64,000 nt of DNA from Alkaliphilus metalliredigens QYMF (GTDB taxonomy: Bacteria > Bacillota > Clostridia > Peptostreptococcales > Natronincolaceae), in assembly GCF_000016985.1 (NCBI RefSeq), contig NC_009633.1, forward strand, positions 1-64,000. The letters run 5' to 3'. The notes under the pieces were generated by a model, which was not told where the DNA came from, searched no databases, and was given only the letters and a program-made list of their open reading frames with translations. Below are positions 16,270 through 28,769 of the stretch, piece after piece. The number at the start of each line of letters is the position of its first letter. Position 1 is the first letter of the stretch. Both the position numbers and the translations under genes were made by a program.

Positions 16270-16383
16270 TTCGTGACTATAGCGAAGGGGTCACACCTGT
16301 TCCCATCCCGAACACAGAAGTTAAGCCCTTCAGCGCTGATGGTACTTGGCGGGCAGCTGCCTGGGAGAGTAGGTCGTCGCGAT
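16270..16383 (+). rRNA. rrf: 5S ribosomal RNA (operon 1)
   Basis: The gene carries the conserved stretch CACACCTGTTCCCATCCCGA and ends GTCGTCGCGAT. Helix I is formed by bases 16271-16277 with the 3' end. The first base here is T instead of the A found in the other standard copies, so the outermost pair is lost in this copy. In the spacer before it, a long AT-rich hairpin (about 16198-16238) is a probable processing site. Confidence 0.95.
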
Positions 16384-16388
16384 ACAGA

Positions 16389-16426
16389 AAATCCTCTACG
16401 GAAACGTAGAGGATTATTTGTTTTTT
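16389..16426 (+). terminator. Terminator of rRNA operon 1
   Basis: An 11-bp perfect stem, AATCCTCTACG/CGTAGAGGATT (16390-16400 and 16405-16415), with a GAAA loop is followed by ATTTGTTTTTT. The same hairpin ends operon 4. Confidence 0.92.
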
Positions 16427-16482
16427 GATAATAATAAGCACTACTTAAAAAGAATAGGATATCATCAATTCATAAAAACAAG

Positions 16483-16602
16483 GATGTCATCAATCTATTG
16501 ATTGCTTTAGGTTTAAATTGGAGGAAGGCAATCAATGGATTGATGGCTAAGTGATCAACACGAAAGTTAAAGTTCTAACTTTCGGTTGCCTACTTATGTC
16601 GA
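16483..16602 (+). repeat. Orphan piece of rRNA-operon spacer downstream of operon 1
   Basis: The stretch from GATGTCATCAATC to GCCTACTTATGTCG resembles the segment between 23S and 5S in operons 2, 3 and 4. Shared features are the ATTGATTGCctTaGGtTTA-like arm, the GAGGAAG..AATCAA arm, CTAAGTGatCAACACgAAAGT and a hairpin reading ACTTTCGGTTG. Operon 1 lacks this segment in its own 23S-5S spacer. The repeat is not adjacent to any rRNA gene here. It looks like a relic of recombination between operons. Confidence 0.6.
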
Positions 16603-16763
16603 AAACTTATGTTCACAAAACACAATAATTAAGCAGGAATTCTTAAAAAAAAGTAGAAAATGTAAGTAGAAAATGAAATTATTAAATGGTGACGTTCAAC
16701 TTATTGAAATAACAAAAATCCTATAGTATGAGTTAATAATTAAAATGTAAGGAAGTGATTACT

Positions 16764-16907
16764 TTGTATAAAGATAATCAAGATAATAAAATAATTGATA
16801 TTAATGAATATAGAGAAAAGAAAAATAAAAAAATAGAAAAAGAAATTGAAGAAAGAGAAAAAACACTTAATCTCTTTATGAAGGTATTATCCACTATGAG
16901 AGAATAA
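16764..16907 (+). CDS. Small hypothetical protein, 47 residues
   Basis: I do not recognise a family. The frame starts at a TTG after the ribosome-binding site AAGGAAGTG and reads MYKDNQDNKIIDINEYREKK, then a Lys/Glu-rich helical segment, ending LFMKVLSTMRE. The middle (residues about 15-36) is strongly charged and probably an amphipathic helix or short coiled coil. The gene is supported by its own good terminator starting 20 bases after the stop codon. It lies alone between the rRNA operon and the next small gene. Confidence 0.5.
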   Translation: MYKDNQDNKIIDINEYREKKNKKIEKEIEEREKTLNLFMKVLSTMRE

Positions 16908-16926
16908 TTTTATTTAGTATAAACTA

Positions 16927-16960
16927 AAACAAACCACTTGATAATGGTTTGTTTATTTTA
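16927..16960 (+). terminator. Terminator after the 47-residue gene
   Basis: A 10-bp stem, AAACAAACCA/TGGTTTGTTT (16927-16936 and 16945-16954), with an 8-base loop ends in ATTTTA. Confidence 0.75.
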
Positions 16961-17137
16961 AATGGTTTATGTTAGATATTTAAGAACTGCATAGCACTTT
17001 GTTAATTTAGTATCTACCCATTTATTAAGGAAATGAATAAATGCATTACAATTTGTTTACGCTATATAGATAGTAGAGAATATATTAATAATGGATACTA
17101 AAAAACGATCTAATCATTGATGAAAGGGTATGATATT

Positions 17138-17344
17138 ATGTATAATCATTCAGACACACCAATTGCAGAAGACTTCCAGCAGTTATATGAACAAGGATAT
17201 AGATGTATTTATTATGAATTACACGAAAAGGATCAATTTTTCATAGCACATTTGAAAAATTTCGAAAATGAAGATATAAGAGAGCTTAAATGTAGTATAG
17301 AAGATGGGACAAATTTAAAAAACTATATTGATAATTTAAACTAA
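17138..17344 (+). CDS. Small hypothetical protein, 68 residues
   Basis: No family recognised. The ATG at 17138 follows an AAAGGG site. The frame could also start at a TTG at 17117, but that has no ribosome-binding site. The protein is soluble and acidic, with aromatic residues (YEQGYRCIYYELHEKDQFFIAH) followed by an acidic stretch NFENEDIRELKCSIEDG. The terminator directly downstream supports a single-gene transcript. The context gives no functional clue. Confidence 0.6.
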   Translation: MYNHSDTPIAEDFQQLYEQGYRCIYYELHEKDQFFIAHLKNFENEDIRELKCSIEDGTNLKNYIDNLN

Positions 17345-17347
17345 AAA

Positions 17348-17389
17348 GACCCTTCACTGTTAAGATAAAAGTAGTGGAGGGATTTTTTT
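17348..17389 (+). terminator. Terminator between the small gene and the queT leader
   Basis: Stem CCCTTCAC/GTGGAGGG (17350-17357 and 17374-17381), with one G-T pair, is followed by seven T. Confidence 0.8.
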
Positions 17390-17499
17390 GTTACGTTACG
17401 GTGATAAATGTTGACTAAAAACAATAAAAAGTGATATTATTAATCTTATGTTTTATTATCTTAAAAGTTTGTATAACTGAAAAAGGAGTGAAGCATAGA

Positions 17500-17541
17500 A
17501 GTCAGTTCGTAACCATCCTGACTCAAAATAAAACTAGGAGG
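17500..17541 (+). promoter_or_regulatory. preQ1 riboswitch (type I-like) controlling queT translation
   Basis: A 6-bp stem, AGTCAG/CTGACT (17500-17505 and 17518-17523), encloses the loop TTCGTAACCATC. An A-rich tail ending ACTAGGAGG follows, and it overlaps the ribosome-binding site of queT. The short hairpin with a TTC-N-TA-C-CA loop and an A-rich tail that folds back is the type I preQ1 aptamer layout. Ligand binding would hide the AGGAGG, so control is probably translational. The downstream gene, a queuosine-precursor transporter, fits. I matched it by eye and did not run a covariance search. Confidence 0.72.
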
Positions 17542-17547
17542 AAAAAA

Positions 17548-18012
17548 ATGAAACAAACAAAGATGTTAGTACAAGGAGCCATTATTGCTGGGCTTTATGT
17601 AGCGTTAACCCTTGCTTTTGCTCCAATCAGCTTTTTACAAGTTCAAGTTCGTATTTCCGAAGTACTAACGATATTACCAGTATTTACACCAGCAGCTATT
17701 CCAGGATTATTTGTAGGCGTGCTCATAGCCAATATGTTTGGGGGACTAGGAATCATTGATATTGTACTAGGAAGCTTAGCCACTTTAACAGCAGCATATC
17801 TATCCCGTAAGATGCCAAGGAGATGGTTAGTCCCTTTGCCACCTGTAGTCATTAATGCAGTTGTAGTGGCTTTTATTTTAAACTATGTATTAGGGTTCCC
17901 CTATGTAGCCACAATGGGATGGGTAGCTATCGGACAGATTATTGCATGCTATGGATTAGGATATCCTTTTATGCTGGTATTAGACAAGTATAAAGACAAT
18001 ATTTTTAAATAG
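17548..18012 (+). CDS. queT: Queuosine precursor transporter QueT (ECF substrate-binding subunit)
   Basis: This 154-residue membrane protein of the QueT (COG4708) family is the substrate-specific S component of an energy-coupling-factor transporter for queuosine precursors. It has about five hydrophobic segments, and the family features ISFLQVQVRISEVLTILP and FGGLGIIDIVLGSLATL are clear. The ATG at 17548 follows AGGAGG. The frame extends upstream to 17431, but that part covers the riboswitch and is not protein. ECF energising subunits (EcfA, EcfT) are not in the window and must be supplied from elsewhere. Confidence 0.92.
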   Translation: MKQTKMLVQGAIIAGLYVALTLAFAPISFLQVQVRISEVLTILPVFTPAAIPGLFVGVLIANMFGGLGIIDIVLGSLATLTAAYLSRKMPRRWLVPLPPVVINAVVVAFILNYVLGFPYVATMGWVAIGQIIACYGLGYPFMLVLDKYKDNIFK

Positions 18013-18026
18013 TCACAAGTTCATAA

Positions 18027-18059
18027 AAAAACATTCTATTATTATAGGATGTTTTTTTT
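18027..18059 (+). terminator. Terminator after queT
   Basis: Stem AAACAT.CTAT/ATAG.ATGTTT around a TATT loop is followed by eight T. Confidence 0.85.
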
Positions 18060-18179
18060 GTACAACAAAAACAAGGTTAGCAGGAATGATGTTGAAACAT
18101 ATAGAAGCTTAGTAATACGAAAGAAATGACATTAATAGAGGAAGTATTAACAATACATCGAAAAAAAGGAGAGATAACA

Positions 18180-19043
18180 ATGATTCAAATTAACAAGGCT
18201 AAATTAGTAATGCAATCAGTACAGGGAAAAATTCATAGTCCCCAGGGGGCTAACCCATATCGTATTGATAGAGAGGGTGTTGGACACATTTTACCAGCTA
18301 CAGGTGGCATTACATATAACGTAAAAATAGGGGATTCATGTATGGAATGGATTGGTGACCATGTGGAGCCTGGAGTGAGCATACGTAACGAAGATAAAAT
18401 GGAGAACAATGCACTAATGATTTTATCATGCATTGGTAATGAAGCTAGGGTTGTAACAGGGGAAGCTAAGGGTGCTAAGGGCTATGTTACTGGGATGCAT
18501 GGAGGCATTGATCATGTGTTAATTCATTTTAAAGAAGAAGATATGGAGAAGATGGCAATCAATGATACAATACTTATTAAAGCTTTTGGCCAAGGACTAG
18601 CTATCGAAGGATTAGATGATGTGAAGTGTATGAATATTGATCCTGGTTTATTTGAGAAGCTTGATATAAAAATTAACCCAGAGGGATATTTAGAAATTCC
18701 TGTGAAAACAGAGGTGCCAGCTTATATGATGGGATCTGGTATAGGAGGCGCAACAGCCTATTCTGGTGATTATGATATTATGACAGGGGATAAGGATGCC
18801 AATCGTGAATTTGGTATTAATGAACTCAAATTTGGAGACTTAGTTTTATTAAGAGATTGTGATAATACATATGGAAGACAATATTTAAAGGGTGCAGTTT
18901 CGATTGGGATTGTTGTGCATAGCGACTGTATTAAATCGGGACATGGACCAGGGATTACAGTGATTATGAGTAGCAAAAAACCAATCATAAAAGCCATCAT
19001 CAATAAAGAAGCCAATATTTCAAATTACCTCCAAATAAAATAG
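18180..19043 (+). CDS. DUF4438 domain-containing protein
   Basis: This 287-residue soluble protein matches the DUF4438 family, known mostly from Clostridia and Thermotoga and without an established function. Gly-rich motifs such as GVGHILPATGGI, GDHVEPGVSI and VTGMHGGIDHV are typical. So is the end VVHSDCIKSGHGPGITVIM, which carries a Cys, two His and an Asp that could bind a ligand or metal. The start is the ATG at 18180 behind AAAAGGAGAG; the frame is open further upstream to 18126 without a good site. A terminator separates it from gcvPA, so it is probably a single gene. Confidence 0.8.
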   Translation: MIQINKAKLVMQSVQGKIHSPQGANPYRIDREGVGHILPATGGITYNVKIGDSCMEWIGDHVEPGVSIRNEDKMENNALMILSCIGNEARVVTGEAKGAKGYVTGMHGGIDHVLIHFKEEDMEKMAINDTILIKAFGQGLAIEGLDDVKCMNIDPGLFEKLDIKINPEGYLEIPVKTEVPAYMMGSGIGGATAYSGDYDIMTGDKDANREFGINELKFGDLVLLRDCDNTYGRQYLKGAVSIGIVVHSDCIKSGHGPGITVIMSSKKPIIKAIINKEANISNYLQIK

Positions 19044-19048
19044 ATTGA

Positions 19049-19088
19049 AAAGAAGAATTCTAGTATTTTTAGAATTCTTCTTTTTTAT
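19049..19088 (+). terminator. Terminator after the DUF4438 gene
   Basis: A perfect stem, AAGAAGAATTCTA/TAGAATTCTTCTT, with a short loop is followed by a T-run. Confidence 0.9.
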
Positions 19089-19182
19089 AGTATAGGACAT
19101 AGGGGATCTGGTTTAACTATAGTATGGAAGGGTAAAAAAGAAATAGAGAATTTTTGAAAAACAAAGCCAAGGAGGGATAAAT

Positions 19183-20526
19183 ATGTTTCCATACATTCCA
19201 GCTACCGAGGAATCAAAGAAAAAGATGTTAGAGGATGTTGGGCTTAATTCAGTAGAAGATTTATTTAAAGATATTAGCCATAAGGTGCGTTTAAAGGGCG
19301 AATTAAATATACCTAAACATAAATCAGAGCTTGAAGTTTCTTCATATATTAAAAAACTAGGTAAAATGAATGAAACAACAGAAGATTACACTTGTTTTTT
19401 AGGTTGTGGTGCCTATGACCACTATATTCCATCAGTGGTTGATGCCGTTATTTCAAGATCAGAATATTACACAGCATATACACCATACCAAGCTGAAATT
19501 GCTCAAGGAACATTGCAAACGATTTTCGAATTTCAATCTATGATGGCAGGGTTAACGGGCATGGATGTTTGTAATGCTTCTGTTTATGATGGTTCTACAG
19601 CTGTTTATGAAGCTGCATATGTTGCTGTAGCTTCTAACAGAAGAAAAGAAGTGCTTATTTCTAAGTCTGTACATCCTGAATATCGAAAAGTATTAAAAGC
19701 ATCACTAGGTGCAGCTAATATTAAATATATAGAAATAGAAATAAAAGAAGGAACCACTGATTTAGACGATTTAAAAGAAAAGCTTACCAAGGATGTGAGT
19801 GCTGTCATTGTACAAAGTCCTAACTTTTTCGGACTTATTGAAGAAGTTGAAGAAGTGGTGAAAGAATCCCACGAAAATAAATCACTTGTGGTGATGAGTA
19901 CGGATCCCATTAGTTTAGGTCTTTTAAAAACCCCTGGGGAAATGGGTGTTGATATTGCAATTGGAGAGGCTCAAGCATTGGGAATTCCACTTTCCTTTGG
20001 TGGACCTTATTTAGGATTTATAACAACAACAAAGGCACTTCTGAGAAAGGTTCCAGGAAGACTTGTTGGAATGACCAAAGATGTAGACGGGAAAAGAGGA
20101 TTTGTTCTCACATTGCAAACCAGAGAGCAACATATTCGCCGAGAAAAATCCATTTCAAATATCTGTACAAATCAGGCGTTAAATGCAACAGCTGCAACGG
20201 TTTATTTATCATTAATGGGAAAAGAAGGAATGAAAGAAGTTGCTAAACAGAACTATGATAAGGCACATTATGCCCATGAACAACTTATCAGTACGGGAAT
20301 GTTTGAAGATTCTTGGGAAAAGCCTTTCTTTAAAGAATTCACACTTAAATATAAAGGTAATCTAAAAGCACTAAAAGAAAAATTAGAAGAAAATAAAATA
20401 CTTGGAGGCTTCCATCCAAAGGAAGATTACCAGGCATTAGAAAATCATCTTATTATTGCAGTTACTGAAAAACGCAGTAAAGAAGAAGTTGACCAGCTTT
20501 GCACAATTGTTAAGGAGGTGGAGTAA
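19183..20526 (+). CDS. gcvPA: Glycine dehydrogenase (decarboxylating) subunit 1, GcvPA
   Basis: This is the N-terminal half of the P-protein of the glycine cleavage system, as found in Firmicutes with a split P-protein. The 447 residues match the subunit length. Recognisable parts are the start [46 protein letters not shown] and [27 protein letters not shown]. It is a pseudo-aminotransferase fold and lacks the PLP lysine, which lies on GcvPB. It overlaps gcvPB by one base (TAATG). No glycine riboswitch was recognisable in the 95-base gap upstream. The T, H and L proteins are not nearby. Confidence 0.96.
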   Translation: MFPYIPATEESKKKMLEDVGLNSVEDLFKDISHKVRLKGELNIPKHKSELEVSSYIKKLGKMNETTEDYTCFLGCGAYDHYIPSVVDAVISRSEYYTAYTPYQAEIAQGTLQTIFEFQSMMAGLTGMDVCNASVYDGSTAVYEAAYVAVASNRRKEVLISKSVHPEYRKVLKASLGAANIKYIEIEIKEGTTDLDDLKEKLTKDVSAVIVQSPNFFGLIEEVEEVVKESHENKSLVVMSTDPISLGLLKTPGEMGVDIAIGEAQALGIPLSFGGPYLGFITTTKALLRKVPGRLVGMTKDVDGKRGFVLTLQTREQHIRREKSISNICTNQALNATAATVYLSLMGKEGMKEVAKQNYDKAHYAHEQLISTGMFEDSWEKPFFKEFTLKYKGNLKALKEKLEENKILGGFHPKEDYQALENHLIIAVTEKRSKEEVDQLCTIVKEVE

Positions 20527-21971
20527 TGTACGAGAAGGTGATCTATGAGATATCTAGTAAAGGCAAGAAGGGGTATATGTTACCACCTCAAGATGTTCCT
20601 CAATATGAAGTCCCGGAAAAATATCTAAGAAAAACAGATAATCATCTACCAGAAGTCAGTGAAAGAGAAGTAATGAGTCACTTTGTAAATATATCTTCTA
20701 AGAATTATCACATTGATAAGGGGTTTTATCCTTTAGGTTCTTGTACAATGAAATACAATCCTAAAATTAATGAGGCTATGGCTAGGCTAGATGGCTTAGC
20801 AAATATACATCCCTACCAAGATGAAAAAATGGTTCAAGGTGCTCTTAGGCTAATGTATGAGTTGCAAGGATCTTTAGGTGAGATTACAGGAATGGATGCT
20901 TTTACCTTACAGCCAGCTGCAGGAGCCCATGGAGAAAAGACCGGGCTAATGCTTATGCATCAGTATCATAGAGGTAGAAATGATTTAAAAAGAGATAAAA
21001 TTATTGTGCCAGACTCCTCTCATGGTACCAATCCAGCTAGTGCTGCAATGACAGGATTTAAAATAATAGAAGTCCCCTCTAATGAACGAGGTGGCGTAGA
21101 TATTGAAGCACTGAAGAATGTAGTAGGTGATGATACAGCAGGGCTTATGTTGACTAACCCAAGCACACTAGGCTTATTTGAAGAAAATATTACCGAAATT
21201 GCAGGAATCATACATGGGGCTGGAGGCCTTCTCTACTATGATGGTGCTAATATGAATGCAATTATGGGATATGCTCGTCCAGGAGATATGGGATTTGATA
21301 TCATACACTTAAACCTTCACAAAACATTTACAACACCTCATGGTGGTGGAGGACCTGGGGCTGGACCGGTAGGCGTAAAAGAATTCTTAAAAGAATTTCT
21401 ACCCGTGCCTATGATTGATAAAAAAGATGAGACATATACACTACGCTACGACATGGAAAATTCCATTGGAAAGGTCAAGAGTTTTTATGGTAACTTTGGT
21501 ATGCTAATAAGAGCGTATACCTATATTTTAACAATGGGATCCGATGGGCTAAAACATGTTAGTGAGATGGCGGTACTCAATGCAAATTATTTAAAAGAAA
21601 ATCTCAAAGAATACTATCAACTACCCTATGACATTCTTTGTAAGCATGAGTTTGTTTTATCGGGCAAGTCTATGAAAAAGAAATATGGCGTTTCAACTAT
21701 GGACATTGCAAAGCGTCTGATTGATTATGGATATCACCCACCTTCAGTCTATTTCCCTCTTATTGTAGAGGAGGCAATTATGATTGAGCCAACGGAAACA
21801 GAAAGCAAAGAAACATTAGATGAGTTCATTAAAGTAATGATTACAATTGCAAAAGAAGCAGCTGAAAATCCAGATTTACTTCATGAAGCACCTCATCATT
21901 CACCTGTAAGAAGGTTAGATGATTCGGGAGCAGCCAGAAATCCGATTTTAAAGTGGCAGGATATAGAGTAG
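20526..21971 (+). CDS. gcvPB: Glycine dehydrogenase (decarboxylating) subunit 2, GcvPB
   Basis: The C-terminal half of the P-protein decarboxylates glycine with PLP and passes the aminomethyl group to the lipoyl arm of the H-protein. At 481 residues it has the usual length. The PLP lysine lies in [17 protein letters not shown], and a second family block is [17 protein letters not shown]. The ATG overlaps the gcvPA stop codon, and GGAGGTGGAG inside gcvPA is the ribosome-binding site. The end [19 protein letters not shown] is typical. The two subunits work as a heterotetramer in the cytoplasm. Confidence 0.97.
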   Translation: MYEKVIYEISSKGKKGYMLPPQDVPQYEVPEKYLRKTDNHLPEVSEREVMSHFVNISSKNYHIDKGFYPLGSCTMKYNPKINEAMARLDGLANIHPYQDEKMVQGALRLMYELQGSLGEITGMDAFTLQPAAGAHGEKTGLMLMHQYHRGRNDLKRDKIIVPDSSHGTNPASAAMTGFKIIEVPSNERGGVDIEALKNVVGDDTAGLMLTNPSTLGLFEENITEIAGIIHGAGGLLYYDGANMNAIMGYARPGDMGFDIIHLNLHKTFTTPHGGGGPGAGPVGVKEFLKEFLPVPMIDKKDETYTLRYDMENSIGKVKSFYGNFGMLIRAYTYILTMGSDGLKHVSEMAVLNANYLKENLKEYYQLPYDILCKHEFVLSGKSMKKKYGVSTMDIAKRLIDYGYHPPSVYFPLIVEEAIMIEPTETESKETLDEFIKVMITIAKEAAENPDLLHEAPHHSPVRRLDDSGAARNPILKWQDIE

Positions 21972-21979
21972 AATAGGAG

Positions 21980-22018
21980 ACTCCCCTTACTTTATAAAAA
22001 CAGTAGGGGGAGTTTTTA
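21980..22018 (+). terminator. Terminator after gcvPB
   Basis: A 12-bp stem (ACTCCCCTTACT 21980-21991 with AGTAGGGGGAGT 22002-22013, one G-T pair) is followed by a T-run. Confidence 0.88.
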
Positions 22019-22045
22019 TGGAATATATTTCATGATGTTCAATGG

Positions 22046-22182
22046 TTGACTTTATAATAAAGAGCTGTTATAGTAGTACAAGTCGTCGCAAGGCGAAGGA
22101 AATCTAAATAAGCATAAAGAAACAAAATAAAACAAAATAAAACAAAAAAAGTATTGACATATGTCATCAAAAATGATATATT
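22046..22182 (+). promoter_or_regulatory. Tandem promoters P1 and P2 of rRNA operon 2
   Basis: P1 is TTGACT (22046-22051), 17 bases, TATAGT (22069-22074). P2 is TTGACA (22154-22159), 17 bases, TATATT (22177-22182). From the P2 -10 box into the 16S gene the leader matches that of operon 1, while the region between P1 and P2 differs. Confidence 0.85.
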
Positions 22183-22375
22183 GATTAAGTCGCCAAAACG
22201 CGACGGGTTATACCAAGCAAGTTAGAAATCAGGTCTTTGAAAACTAAACAGTATAGATGTAAGCCAGCATATAAGTAGATTACCAAAATCTAAGATTTTG
22301 TGTAAGTCACTTACTCGGCGTAAGCCGAGATACCATTTTAGTTAACTAGAATGGAACAAGAAATACCCAGAAATT

Positions 22376-27199
<4,824 letters not shown>

Positions 27200-27461
27200 A
27201 AAAGAAATATCCATAACATTGTGTAGTTTTGAGAGAATTAAGATTCTCTTAACCTAATAAGGTTGTTAGGCAATCTCATGATTCCTTTAGGGTTATTCCT
27301 AATGAAAGGAATCAATCGATTTCTAACTAAGTGACCAACACAAAAGTGAAAAGCTAACTTTTGGTTGTCTACTTATCTCAAAAATTTGAGCACTTGAAAT
27401 TTTAAAGTGAATACTTTAAAATTGAGTGCGACATGAAGCGCTGCGATAGCAGTAGCGAAAT

Positions 27462-27575
27462 ATCGTGACTATAGCGAAGGGGTCACACCTGTTCCCATCC
27501 CGAACACAGAAGTTAAGCCCTTCAGCGCTGATGGTACTTGGCGGGCAGCTGCCTGGGAGAGTAGGTCGTCGCGAT
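27462..27575 (+). rRNA. rrf: 5S ribosomal RNA (operon 2)
   Basis: Standard 114-base copy with a complete helix I, ATCGTGAC/GTCGCGAT. The body is the same as in operons 1, 3 (first copy) and 4. Confidence 0.96.
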
Positions 27576-27580
27576 ACAGA

Positions 27581-27610
27581 AAACTTCTACTTTAATAGTA
27601 GAAGTTTTTT
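27581..27610 (+). terminator. Terminator of rRNA operon 2
   Basis: Stem AAACTTCTACT/AGTAGAAGTTT with a TTAAT loop runs into seven T. Its sequence differs from the terminator shared by operons 1 and 4. Confidence 0.9.
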
Positions 27611-27652
27611 TAGTTTTTTGAACACTACTTAAAAATATAATTTAAAAGGACT

Positions 27653-27684
27653 TAAAGATCATCATAAAGATGGTCTTTTTTTGA
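27653..27684 (+). terminator. Second hairpin terminator downstream of operon 2
   Basis: AAAGATCATC/GATGGTCTTT with an ATAAA loop is followed by further T. It is a back-up terminator with no recognisable gene before it. Confidence 0.7.
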
Positions 27685-27703
27685 TGTGAAACAATGAAAT
27701 GAT

Positions 27704-27719
27704 CGTTTCATGTGAAACG
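27704..27719 (+). other. parS: parS-like site (ParB/Spo0J binding)
   Basis: CGTTTCATGTGAAACG is a 16-bp near-palindrome. Its inner 14 bases differ from the parS core GTTTCACGTGAAAC at one position. A half-site-like TGTGAAACA lies 20 bases upstream. ParB sites cluster around the origin in Firmicutes, which fits the position 26 kb from oriC. Confidence 0.55.
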
Positions 27720-27755
27720 TGATTAGATTAAAAAATGGTAAATACAATTCGAAAC

Positions 27756-27812
27756 TTGATTATTTGATAATGATATGATATATTTGCATTACAAATAGGT
27801 GACAAGACACCT
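27756..27812 (+). promoter_or_regulatory. nad operon promoter with NiaR-type operator
   Basis: TTGATT (27756-27761), a 17-base spacer and TATATT (27779-27784) form a sigma-A promoter. Just after the expected start site lies the inverted repeat AGGTG-6-CACCT (27797-27812) within TAGGTGACAAGACACCTG, which resembles known NiaR (YrxA) operators. NiaR is encoded in this same operon, so niacin-dependent autorepression of NAD synthesis is likely. Confidence 0.75.
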
Positions 27813-27843
27813 GTAAAAACACAACAAAGGAAGTGTTATCATC

Positions 27844-28755
27844 ATGAACGAAACTAATATGATCGATGAAATCAAACGGTTAAAAAAAGAGAAAAATGCT
27901 GTTATACTAGCTCATAACTATCAAATACCAGAGATACAAGAAATAGCAGATATTGTAGGAGATTCACTGAAACTCAGTCAAGAGGCAACAAAAACTGATG
28001 CAGATATTGTTGTGCTTAGTGGAGTGAAATTTATGGCAGAAAGTGTAAAAATACTTTCACCTAATAAAAAGGTGTTATTGCCAGCCCATGATGCAGGATG
28101 TCCTATGGCAGATATGATTGATGTAGATCAACTAAAAGAATTTAAAGCAGAGTATCCAAATGTTCCAGTTGTATGCTATGTCAATTCTTCAGCAGAGGTT
28201 AAAGCAGAAAGTGATATTTGTTGTACTTCTTCTAATGCTATAAAAGTAGTGAGAAGTTTACAATCGGATAAAGTTATTTTTGTTCCAGATCAAAATTTAG
28301 CAGCCTATATTGCCGAACAAGTGCCTGAGAAAGAAATTATACCTTGGCAGGGATTCTGTATTACACATCATCGTGTAAAAGATCTAGAGGTAGATAAAAT
28401 CAGAAAACAGATGCCTGAAGCTGTATTTCTAGTACATCCAGAATGTACACCAGATGTAGTAAAAAAGGCAGATTTTGTAGGAAGTACTTCACAAATTATT
28501 CAATATGCAAAGGAATCAAATGCAGAAAAGTTTGTCATTGGAACAGAAATGGGGGTACTTCACAAGCTAAAAAAAGAAAACCCTACTAAGAAGTTTTATT
28601 TACTATCTCCAGGTCTCATTTGCTTTAATATGAAAAAAACAACACTAGTCAATGTATATGAAGCACTGAGAGATGAACAGCATGAAATTATAGTAGATGA
28701 GTATGTAAGGGAAAAAGCTTTAAAAACATTAAATCAAATGCTTGAAATTAAATAA
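27844..28755 (+). CDS. nadA: Quinolinate synthase NadA
   Basis: NadA condenses iminoaspartate with dihydroxyacetone phosphate to quinolinate, using a 4Fe-4S cluster. The 303 residues are the short, three-repeat form. The three expected cluster cysteines are Cys86 (DAGCPMADM), Cys172 (QGFCITHHR) and Cys260 (GLICFNMKKTT), with spacings of 86 and 88. Other family blocks are AHNYQIPEIQEIAD and FVPDQNLAAYIAEQ. It is the first gene of the operon nadA-nadB-nadC-niaR and lies behind the NiaR-type operator. The ATG is preceded by AAAGGAAGTG. Confidence 0.97.
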   Translation: MNETNMIDEIKRLKKEKNAVILAHNYQIPEIQEIADIVGDSLKLSQEATKTDADIVVLSGVKFMAESVKILSPNKKVLLPAHDAGCPMADMIDVDQLKEFKAEYPNVPVVCYVNSSAEVKAESDICCTSSNAIKVVRSLQSDKVIFVPDQNLAAYIAEQVPEKEIIPWQGFCITHHRVKDLEVDKIRKQMPEAVFLVHPECTPDVVKKADFVGSTSQIIQYAKESNAEKFVIGTEMGVLHKLKKENPTKKFYLLSPGLICFNMKKTTLVNVYEALRDEQHEIIVDEYVREKALKTLNQMLEIK

Positions 28756-28769
28756 AGGAAGGCGTTAAT

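Noticed and set aside
17431-17547. N-terminal extension of QueT
   Set aside because: The extension would be read through the preQ1 aptamer, and the AGGAGG site and family alignment point to the ATG at 17548.
19089-19182. Search for a glycine riboswitch before gcvPA
   Set aside because: The gap is under 100 bases and shows no tandem aptamer cores, so none is called.
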